Positions 58,268 to 64,000 of a stretch of DNA of 64,000 nucleotides are shown here, piece by piece. Origin of the DNA: Planosporangium spinosum (GTDB lineage Bacteria > Actinomycetota > Actinomycetes > Mycobacteriales > Micromonosporaceae); NCBI RefSeq assembly GCF_049999945.1, contig NZ_JBLYUB010000006.1, positions 253,884-317,883 of the forward strand. Direction: 5' to 3'. A program made the translations under genes and the position numbers. The notes below the pieces were generated by a model, which saw nothing but the letters and a program-made list of their open reading frames with translations, made no database searches and was not told the origin of the DNA. The first letter of the stretch is position 1, and each line of letters starts with the position of its first letter.

Positions 58268-58705
58268 ATGCGAGAACGGGACCCGGCCGTGGACCCCGCG
58301 CACCGCCGCCCGGCCGCGCTGGACGACAGGACCGTCGCCGCGCTCGGGATACTCAGCAAGGCGCTGGAGACGACCGAGCGCGCCCGCGGCCACCTGTACG
58401 CGATGCACCAGCTCACCGGAACCGCCGATCGCATGCTCGACGACGCGGTACGGCTGCTGCGCGACGCCGGCCACGGTGAGCTGGCCGGCCGGATCGAGCG
58501 CGAGCTGATCGGCCGCAACGTGATCACCGGCCACTGGACGTTCCAGATTGTCGAGGACTACGACGACGGCTACTACGCGCTGTTCAGGGAGCTGGAGCGG
58601 GTGGCCAGGGAGGGGCTCGCGGGTGGGCGGCGGCACCTGTACGAGGCCGAGATGAAACAGCGGAGGCGCAGCGTGGGTGAGCCGGGGCACGAGTGGATGG
58701 GCTGA
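58268..58705 (+). CDS. Conserved actinobacterial protein of unknown function
   Basis: A 145-residue, mostly helical cytoplasmic protein: LDDRTVAALGILSKALETTERARGHLYAMHQL, ADRMLDDAVRLLRDAGHGEL, LIGRNVITGHWTFQIVEDYDDGYY and a basic tail. The GHWTFQIVEDYDDGYY block is strongly conserved as far as I recall in actinobacteria, but no function is known. ATG 58268 is preceded by TAATCG 6 nt upstream, close to the leaderless pattern. Divergent from purC with 85 bp between. Confidence 0.6.
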   Translation: MRERDPAVDPAHRRPAALDDRTVAALGILSKALETTERARGHLYAMHQLTGTADRMLDDAVRLLRDAGHGELAGRIERELIGRNVITGHWTFQIVEDYDDGYYALFRELERVAREGLAGGRRHLYEAEMKQRRRSVGEPGHEWMG

Positions 58706-59027
58706 GCGCGCCCGGTCTGGAACGGGCAGCCGACGGCCCCGAGCGGGCAGCCGATGGGCCGGAGCGATGCTCCGGACAGGTATAGCGCTATCTGCGATAT
58801 AGCAACTTGATGCCTGGCGAGCAGGGAGGCTCCTGTTCATACTCAGGCTACGGGTGAGGCACAACAGGGTTTGGTCACGTGGGTGGCGCGAGGGCACCCG
58901 TCCGCCGGGTGCCCTCGCTGTCTCGATCGACACCCGGCACCCGAGCGGTGACGCGAGCAGGGCAGGTGGGCGGTGCCGCCCGGGATACCGGTCTCCGCCG
59001 CTCGCGCGGATCGAGAGGCGTGAGGAG
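58706..59027. other. 322-bp intergenic region with palindromes
   Basis: Contains CCGGAGC/GCTCCGG (58759-58775) as a short hairpin, the perfect 10-bp palindrome ATAGCGCTAT (58782-58791) followed at a 5-bp distance by ATATAGC, and a strong hairpin at 58888-58918. No coding frame is convincing. The region probably holds the promoter and operator of the DUF6232 gene and the end of the previous transcript. Confidence 0.5.
58888..58918. terminator. Strong GC hairpin
   Basis: GCGAGGGCACCC (58888-58899) pairs perfectly with GGGTGCCCTCGC (58907-58918) around a 7-nt loop. It lies in the gap between two plus-strand genes, 110 bp before the next start, and probably acts as a terminator. Confidence 0.65.
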
Positions 59028-59327
59028 ATGACGATCTACTACCGAGGGCCGGAGGTCGTGATCACCGACCAGGTGTTCACGGTGCTCGTGCCCGGTCCGC
59101 AGTCGTTCCCGATCGACGAGCTGGAGGACGTCCACGTCGTCGCCGGTTACCGCCGGTGGCCGGCGCCGCGCAGTCACGAGCTGCGCGCCACGTACCGCGG
59201 TTACGAGATCCTGCTGTTCCGGTCTTCCGACATGCGCACGTTCGGGCAGGTCAAGCGAGGTTTGATGCGCGTACTGGAGGGCAGGCGGGAACGGCCTGAG
59301 CAATATGGCGGTCTGGGATACCGCTGA
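59028..59327 (+). CDS. DUF6232 family protein
   Basis: A 99-residue cytoplasmic protein: TIYYRGPEVVITDQVFTVLV, FPIDELEDVHVVAGYRRWPA, ELRATYRGYEILLFRSSDMRTFGQVKRGLMRVLE. The YYR....VT...F......Y.I..L..V pattern corresponds to DUF6232, small actinobacterial proteins of unknown function that often lie beside XRE/DUF397 genes, as here. A PH-like beta-sandwich is likely. GGAG lies directly ahead of ATG 59028, with GAGAGG about 10 nt upstream as the better ribosome site. Confidence 0.75.
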   Translation: MTIYYRGPEVVITDQVFTVLVPGPQSFPIDELEDVHVVAGYRRWPAPRSHELRATYRGYEILLFRSSDMRTFGQVKRGLMRVLEGRRERPEQYGGLGYR

Positions 59328-59442
59328 TCGGCGGATATGAGTACGCTCACCGCGTGGTGCCGAGCGGTATCCCTCCTTGCGACCTGGCCACCAGCGAGGT
59401 GGCCACCCAGCGGAGCGCCGTAGCCCGATCGAGAAGGTGAGC

Positions 59443-60336
59443 ATGGCCTCGGTTGACTCGCCAGCAGTCGCGCGCCGTCGCGTACGCCTCGCGCTACGCG
59501 AAGCGCGGGAGGCCATGAACCTGACCCAGGGGCAGGTCGCCGAGGCGATGGAGTGGTCGCTGAGCAAGGTGATGCGCATCGAGAGCGGCGAGGTCACCAT
59601 CACCGCGAACGACCTGCGCCCCCTGCTCGCCTACCTCGGCATCACCGACCGCGCGCGGATCGACGAACTGGTGCAGGACGCCCGCGTCTCCCGGCGCCGC
59701 CAGATGTGGTGGGACGCTCCCCAGCTGCGCGAACACCTCACCCCCGCGATGCGCCAGCTCATCCAGTACGAGAGCGAGGCCGACGCGGTCCGGCACTTCT
59801 ACATGACGATCTTCCCCGGGCGCCTGCAGACCGCGGAGTACGCCGAGGCCATCCTCCGTAGCTACGGCGACGAGCTACGGGACGACGACCGCAAGGTCCG
59901 GCTCGAGGTGCGCCTGCGCCGACAGCAGGAGTTGCTCGCGCGCAAGGACCCGCCGGAGATATTCGTCCTGCTGGACGAGTCGGTGCTGTACCGGCAGGTC
60001 GGTGGCGCCCGGGTCATCGGTGAGCAACTGCGGTACCTGGTGCGGCTGGTGGAGCAGCAGCGGGTCCGTACCCGGATCATGCCGTTCACCGTCGACGCGC
60101 CACCGCCACTGTTCGGCTCGTACGAGATCATCAATCTCAGCGACGACGACGCCGTCATGTACCGCGAGAGCTACATCGTCGACGAGATCGTGGAGGACAA
60201 GGCGAAGATCGACCGGCACCGGGCGATCTTCGACAGCCTGTGGGACGCCGCCCTCGACGAGGCCACCTCGATCCGGCTCGTCGCGGAGCGGGCGGAGTCC
60301 GCGCTCTCCTCGGTCGGAGATGAGTCGCCCGGCTGA
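59443..60336 (+). CDS. XRE-family regulator with DUF5753 (Scr1-type), second module
   Basis: A 297-residue regulator. The N-terminal helix-turn-helix is VRLALREAREAMNLTQGQVAEAMEWSLSKVMRIESGEVTI (in two segments), and DUF5753 covers about 100-290: WWDAPQLREHLTPAMRQLI, YESEADAVRHFYMTIFPGRLQTAEYAEAIL, VRLEVRLRRQQELLARKDPP and IIRIMPF-type RTRIMPFTVDAPPPLFGSYE. GAAGG precedes ATG 59443 (GTG 59437 also possible). It is followed by two DUF397 genes, so it is a fuller version of the module at 50312-51336. Confidence 0.9.
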   Translation: MASVDSPAVARRRVRLALREAREAMNLTQGQVAEAMEWSLSKVMRIESGEVTITANDLRPLLAYLGITDRARIDELVQDARVSRRRQMWWDAPQLREHLTPAMRQLIQYESEADAVRHFYMTIFPGRLQTAEYAEAILRSYGDELRDDDRKVRLEVRLRRQQELLARKDPPEIFVLLDESVLYRQVGGARVIGEQLRYLVRLVEQQRVRTRIMPFTVDAPPPLFGSYEIINLSDDDAVMYRESYIVDEIVEDKAKIDRHRAIFDSLWDAALDEATSIRLVAERAESALSSVGDESPG

Positions 60337-60414
60337 CATGCCGGTCCAGGGTGCGGATGGCGTGCCCTGTCGCTTTTCCCAGTCACTCCTCTTGAGGAAG
60401 AAGGCGAGATCAGC

Positions 60415-60615
60415 GTGGATCCGAACAGCCAGACCGGCGCATGGCGCAGAAGCAGCTTCTGCGGCAGCGGCGCATGCATAGAGGTGGCCAGGGTCGACGA
60501 GGCGTACCTGCTGCGCGACTCGAAGGACCCGGAGGGCCCGGTACTCACGTTCACCGAAGCGGAGTGGGAGGCGTTCGTCGCCGGTGTCCGCGCCGGCGAG
60601 TTCACGTTCCGGTAG
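60415..60615 (+). CDS. DUF397 domain protein (first of two)
   Basis: A 66-residue DUF397 protein: GAWRRSSFCGSGACIEVARV and AYLLRDSKDPEGPVLTFTEAEWEAFVAGVRAGEF. The conserved W..SS.C..ACIEV and RDSKDP.GP.LTF..AEW.AF are intact. It lies 78 bp after the XRE regulator in the same direction and probably forms one transcript with it. Confidence 0.9.
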   Translation: MDPNSQTGAWRRSSFCGSGACIEVARVDEAYLLRDSKDPEGPVLTFTEAEWEAFVAGVRAGEFTFR

Positions 60616-60858
60616 GTACCCCATCGGCGCACGGGCGCGCCAGGAGGAGTCGACACAGCGACCGGCCGGCGCGCCCCCGTCCTCGCCGCCCGGCGCGCCT
60701 TCGCCCGCGCGACCATCGAGGCATGTCCATCGCCCGACCTGGTCCTAATGCCCCGAACTTTCCGTCTGGCGTCCAGCGAACGCCGGCCGCGAACACCTGT
60801 CCGCCCCCTCCGGTGGTTTCTATGGTGGTGCGGGGGACTCCCGGAGAGGGGTAGCCGG

Positions 60859-61083
60859 ATGTCAGGTGGACGTGAACGTCTTGTCTGGCGCAGGAGCAGT
60901 CGCCGGTGCGGAAACGGAGCATGCGTCGAGGTGGCGCTCGCGAGCACCACGGTCCATCTGCGTGACTCGCAGGACCCCGCAGGTCCGTGGCTGACCTTCT
61001 CGTACCCGGAGTGGGCGGCGTTCCTGCGCGGGATCCGGACCGGCGACTACGACGAACCGCCCGTCGCCACGCGGGACCGGTGA
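60859..61083 (+). CDS. DUF397 domain protein (second of two)
   Basis: A 74-residue DUF397 protein: RLVWRRSSRRCGNGACVEVA and VHLRDSQDPAGPWLTFSYPEWAAFLRGIRTGDY. The C-terminal seven residues (PPVATRDR region) and the TGA stop fall inside the first copy of a 24-bp tandem repeat (61066-61137). AGAGGGG-type sequence 9-14 nt upstream supports ATG 60859. Confidence 0.88.
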   Translation: MSGGRERLVWRRSSRRCGNGACVEVALASTTVHLRDSQDPAGPWLTFSYPEWAAFLRGIRTGDYDEPPVATRDR

Positions 61084-61137
61084 ACGCCCGCCACGCGGGA
61101 CCGGTGAACGCCCGCCACGCGGGACCGGTGGACACCC
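61066..61137 (+). repeat. Three 24-bp tandem repeats at the end of a DUF397 gene
   Basis: GCCACGCGGGACCGGTGAACGCCC is repeated at 61066, 61090 and 61114, the third with two substitutions. The DUF397 stop codon TGA is inside the first copy, and the in-frame TGA recurs in the second, so the repeat does not extend the protein. Confidence 0.9.
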
Positions 61138-61275
61138 GCCGCGCCGGGCATCTGGAGATCGTCGGCTGCCGGTGCCCCGGGACCGGCAGGTCCGGGCACC
61201 GCCGGCGGTTCGTCGCGCCGACTCGGGGTGGGGCAAGCCGTTGACCGGTATGCCAAGCCTGGAGGGACGAGTGAC

Positions 61276-61839
61276 ATGGCACGGGCACTCAACGGTCGGA
61301 AGATCGCGATCCTGGCCACCGACGGCGTCGAGCGGGTGGAACTGGAGCAGCCACGTGGTGCTCTCTACGGCGCCGGTGCGCGGTCCGACCTGGTCTCGAC
61401 CCACCCCGGCGAGATCCAGGCCCGGCAGTTCGACATGATCCCGGCCGGTACGTTCGCGGTCGACCGGGTGGTTTCCGACGTGTCGGTGGATGAGTACGAC
61501 GCGCTGCTCATCCCCGGTGGCACGGTGAACCCGGACGACATGCGCCGTGACCCGCGCGCGGTCGCCTCCGGCCGGGATTTCGTCGCGACCGGCAAGCCCG
61601 TCGCCGCCATCTGCCACGGCCCGTGGATGTTCGTGGAGGCCGACGTGGCGCGCGGGCACCGGTTCACCTCGTGGCCGAGCGTACGCACCGACCTGCGCAA
61701 CGCCGGCGCGCAGGTGGTCGACGAAGAGGTCTGCGTGGACGGGCAGTTCATCACGAGCCGCGCGCCGGCCGACCTGCCGGCCTTCTGCGCCGCGATCGTC
61801 GAACAGTTCGCGAAGGTGGGCCAGAAGGTCGCCGGTTGA
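61276..61839 (+). CDS. DJ-1/PfpI-family type 1 glutamine amidotransferase-like protein
   Basis: A 187-residue PfpI-like protein: GRKIAILATDGVERVELEQP at the N-terminus with the conserved Glu, YDALLIPGGTVNPDDMRRDP, and the nucleophile elbow VAAICHGPWMFVEADVARGH containing the reactive Cys-His, then EEVCVDGQFITSRAPADLPAF. Members include general stress proteins and deglycase/protease-like enzymes; actual activity is unknown. GGAGGG lies about 9 nt before ATG 61276. Confidence 0.9.
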   Translation: MARALNGRKIAILATDGVERVELEQPRGALYGAGARSDLVSTHPGEIQARQFDMIPAGTFAVDRVVSDVSVDEYDALLIPGGTVNPDDMRRDPRAVASGRDFVATGKPVAAICHGPWMFVEADVARGHRFTSWPSVRTDLRNAGAQVVDEEVCVDGQFITSRAPADLPAFCAAIVEQFAKVGQKVAG

Positions 61840-61954
61840 CGGTTTCCTTCCGCCGGTCGGCCGTTCCCTTCCGCCGGCTTGCCCGTCCCCCTTCCGGCCG
61901 GAACGGGTGGTGAGAGGGCCGCACCCGATCGAACGTTTGTGCTAGCGTGCGGCG

Positions 61955-62464
61955 GTGGATACCGCGCTGCTGCTCATCGATGTCCAGCGGAACATGCTCC
62001 AGCCGCCCGAGCCGGTGCCGGCTGCGGCCGCCGTCTCCGCCTCGATCGGGAGACTGCTCGACCGGGTGCGCTCGGCCGGCGCGCTCGTCGTCCATGTCCG
62101 CAACAACGGCGCGGAGGGGGACCCCGACGCCCCCGGTACCCGGGGCTGGGAACTGGTCCACGAGGTGCGCGCCGGTGAGTGGGTGGTGGACAAGAACGAG
62201 CCCGACTCCTTCGCCGGTACACCGCTGGCCGATCTCGTCCCGGCATCGTCCCGCCTGGTCGTGGCCGGGATGCAGAGCGAGTACTGCGTGCGGGAGACCG
62301 CGCTGGGGGCGCTGCGCCGCGGCCATCGGGTGACGCTGGCGCGGGGCGCGCACGCGACCTACGACGACGGGCAGCCCGCCGCGGTGGTGGCGGGGCAGGT
62401 CGAAGAGGAGTTGGCGGGGGCCGGGGCCGCGGTCGTCGACGCCGACGACGTGACGTTCGACTGA
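61955..62464 (+). CDS. Isochorismatase-family cysteine hydrolase
   Basis: A 169-residue cysteine hydrolase of the isochorismatase/nicotinamidase fold. The catalytic Asp is in TALLLIDVQRNML, the Lys is in WVVDKNEPDSFAGTPL, and the nucleophilic Cys is in VVAGMQSEYCVRETALGALRRGH. Substrates of such proteins include nicotinamide, ureidoacrylate and N-carbamoyl compounds; none can be chosen here. TAGCGT lies 6 nt before GTG 61955, so the mRNA is probably leaderless. Confidence 0.9.
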   Translation: MDTALLLIDVQRNMLQPPEPVPAAAAVSASIGRLLDRVRSAGALVVHVRNNGAEGDPDAPGTRGWELVHEVRAGEWVVDKNEPDSFAGTPLADLVPASSRLVVAGMQSEYCVRETALGALRRGHRVTLARGAHATYDDGQPAAVVAGQVEEELAGAGAAVVDADDVTFD

Positions 62465-62555
62465 CCGTCGCCGCCGGTGTCACGCTCTGCTGGACCAGAC
62501 CGGTGACGTCATGGCCGATGGGGCGGTGCCGGTCGATGGGCTCGGGTCGAGAGGA

Positions 62556-62900
62556 TCAGATCGCTGGTGCCAGGGCCTGCTGGAGTCCGAGGATCTGCAC
62601 GACGCGCAGGACGTCGCCGCGCAGGTTGACCACGCCGAATCCGGTGCCATGCTGCTGGCCCAGTCGCCGCCCCATGATCAGTGCGGACACGCCCATGGAG
62701 TCGATGTAGTCGAGATCGGCGAAGTCCAGGGTCAGTCGATGGGTCGCCGGTTCGGTGATGATCGTTTTAATGGTTGAACGCAGGTGGTCGACGTTGCAGA
62801 TGTCGATCTCTCCTGACGCGGCCAGGCAGACGTCGCCGTGATCGGTGTCGAGCCGGGTCAACACGAGGTGGTCGCGAGTACGATTTTCCTGGATTTGCAC
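62556..62900 (-). CDS. STAS-domain anti-sigma factor antagonist
   Basis: A 114-residue SpoIIAA/RsbV-like STAS protein. HGDVCLAASGEIDICNVDHL is the nucleotide-binding-like N-terminal half, and LDFADLDYIDSMGVSALIMG carries the phosphorylatable serine motif (DS.G). Such proteins bind and release RsbW-type anti-sigma factors when dephosphorylated. GTG 62900 is preferred because of GAGG 9 nt upstream and the usual length; the frame is open to ATG 62945. No partner kinase adjoins it; the RsbW-like gene at 26398 is far away. Confidence 0.85.
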   Translation of the reverse strand: MQIQENRTRDHLVLTRLDTDHGDVCLAASGEIDICNVDHLRSTIKTIITEPATHRLTLDFADLDYIDSMGVSALIMGRRLGQQHGTGFGVVNLRGDVLRVVQILGLQQALAPAI

Positions 62901-63394
62901 CTCTATCGTCCTCACTATCGTGTAACACCTGTTATGGGATGGCATCCACGCTAACGACCGTTACGTCGCGGCGCCTCAGGTGTTCGGTCACCACTGGGGT
63001 CCCGATGTCGGCTCTCCGGCTACGTACGGTGGGAAATATCGACGAAGAGCGGGTACTCGATCGATTACCGATCGACCTTGCGTACCGCGTCACTGGATGA
63101 CCGCTCCGGTCGGGAAGCGATCGGCCGAGTTGGTGTGTCCTCTTGGAGAACGGTTCGTGATCAACCAGGGTGACGCGATGCGGTGGGACGCGGCCGTATG
63201 GCCAGGGGATGCTGGCCGTACGGGGGAACCCGCAGGTCTGACGGGAAGCCGGGGCGGTTACGAACCGTAACGGCATCACGGATTTGATGGGGAAGAACCG
63301 TCAAAGACGGGGCAGAACCGTCAAACCGGTGGGCTGGGCCGACGCCCGTTACCTTTTTGATCGTCCCCAGCCGGGGACTGCTCGGTCGCTCGGC
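62901..63394. other. Intergenic region between the STAS gene and the IS110 element
   Basis: About 490 bp without a convincing gene. It contains CCGTATGGCCAG/CTGGCCGTACGG (63194-63223, one mismatch), GTTACG/CGTAAC (63257-63271), a 12-bp direct repeat AGAACCGTCAAA at 63294 and 63314, and GTCCCC/GGGGAC (63363-63378). The right part may belong to the insertion element. Confidence 0.4.
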
Positions 63395-63585
63395 CCGGTA
63401 TGACTGACTGCCCCTGTAGCACGCATGATCCGGGGGGTGTTGTCGCCGGGCCGGGTGGCGTCGGCGGACCGCTGATAGGGACACGGCCACCCGAGTATCG
63501 GGACAGGTCTCTTCGTAACGTGGCTGCTGGCAGTCCGACGCCCACACCGGCGGCCGACACCAGGCGCGTAGCAAGGAGGCGAGGC
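63395..63585 (+). ncRNA. Candidate bridge-RNA region of the IS110 element
   Basis: In IS110-group elements a structured non-coding RNA (bridge RNA) that pairs with target and donor DNA is encoded between the left end and the recombinase gene. Here about 190 non-coding bases precede the recombinase and contain stem-forming sequences such as CCCGA GTA TCGGG (63490-63502) and GTGG...CCCAC around 63520-63544. Element boundaries and exact RNA ends cannot be read from one copy, so the coordinates are approximate. Confidence 0.4.
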
Positions 63586-64000
63586 GTGCACGGCGACTAC
63601 GGCGTGTACCTGGGCTTGGACGTCGGCAAGGGCAACCACCACGCCGTCGCGCTGGCCCGCGACGGCAAGCGGCTGCACGACGCCGCGTTGCCCAATACCG
63701 AGACCGGACTGCGCAAGCTGTTGGACAAGCTCGCCCGCCACGGCACGATCCTGGCGGTGGTCGACCAGCCCGCCTCGATCGGCGCGCTGCCGGTCGCGGT
63801 CGCCCGCGCCGGCGGCCATCAGGTGGCCTACCTGCCCGGCCTGGCCATGCGCCGGCTGGCCGACCTGCACCCCGGCAAGGCCAAGACCGACGCCCGCGAC
63901 GCGTTCGTCATCGCCGACGCCGCCCGCACCCTGCCGCACACCCTGCGCCGGGTCGACACCGGCGACGAGACCCTGGCCGAGCTGGAAATGCTGGTCGGCT
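63586..64000 (+). mobile_element. IS110-family transposase (recombinase), N-terminal part, runs off the window
   Basis: The frame from GTG 63586 (AGGAGG 6 nt upstream) stays open to the end of the window, 138 codons. It reads VYLGLDVGKGNHHAVALARDG, ILAVVDQPASIGALPVAVAR, AYLPGLAMRRLADLHPGKAK and TDARDAFVIADAARTLPHTL: the RuvC-like domain of IS110-family DEDD recombinases. The first Asp (GLDVGK) and the last two (KTDARDA) are present, while the usual Glu position reads VVDQP. The C-terminal serine-containing Tnp domain lies outside the window. Confidence 0.92.

Noticed and set aside
62980..63270. Small open frames between the STAS gene and the IS element
   Set aside because: No ribosome site, no recognisable motif and no codon bias resembling neighbouring genes.

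Overview
The window looks like chromosome from a high-GC actinobacterium, most probably Micromonosporaceae (Micromonospora, Salinispora, Actinoplanes relatives). This rests on the very high third-position GC, many GTG starts, an actinobacterial initiator tRNA, a Bpa-type proteasome activator, tandem LCP cell-wall ligases and XRE(DUF5753)/DUF397 modules. No database search was possible; family names come from recognised motifs.

Layout. 1-5.5 kb: end of an Fpg/Nei glycosylase, a DUF2142 membrane protein and a polyprenyl sugar transferase, then a LytS/LytTR two-component pair. 5.7-12.9 kb: DUF4097 lipoprotein, OmpR-type two-component pair, DUF4153 membrane protein, a first DUF485-like/SSS symporter pair and a Uma2 gene. 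13-19.3 kb: ABC exporter, flavin reductase, a second DUF485/ActP acetate symporter pair and a UDP-sugar epimerase/decarboxylase. 19.4-23.8 kb: three consecutive LCP ligases. 23.8-33 kb: rhodanese, GDPD, GAF-histidine kinase, RsbW-like protein, DUF5926, arginine deiminase, NERD and PAS proteins, ACT protein, lipoprotein, PheA. 33-42.3 kb: AIM24, minimal metallopeptidase, OsmC, pyruvyl transferase, FAD oxidoreductase, SerS and two HAD phosphatases. 42.4-48.3 kb: Bpa, alpha/beta hydrolase, a normally ordered type I binding lipoprotein, TetR/MMPL and initiator tRNA. 48.4-52 kb is an accessory patch: a broken copy of the MMPL 3' end, a lower-GC toxin-antitoxin-like pair and an XRE/DUF397 module with two small genes. 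52-58.7 kb: PrsW protease, acidic repeat protein, a circularly permuted type I binding protein, thioesterase, PurC. 58.7-64 kb: DUF6232, a second XRE/DUF397/DUF397 module, PfpI and isochorismatase enzymes, a STAS protein, and at the right edge the start of an IS110-family element whose 5' non-coding end is the expected place for a bridge RNA.

Strongest unusual observations: (i) the binding protein at 54277-55653 carries its C-terminal lobe before its N-terminal lobe; (ii) several inter-operon hairpins are exactly 48 nt and bounded by GATC, with a 95-nt expanded relative whose edge supplies the end of a neighbouring CDS; (iii) a third LCP gene has a long repeat-rich open N-terminal extension but no ordinary start codon, only an ACG behind a good Shine-Dalgarno; (iv) many genes have a TAnnnT box 6-8 nt before the start codon, which suggests leaderless transcription is common; (v) the IS110 left end at the window edge.
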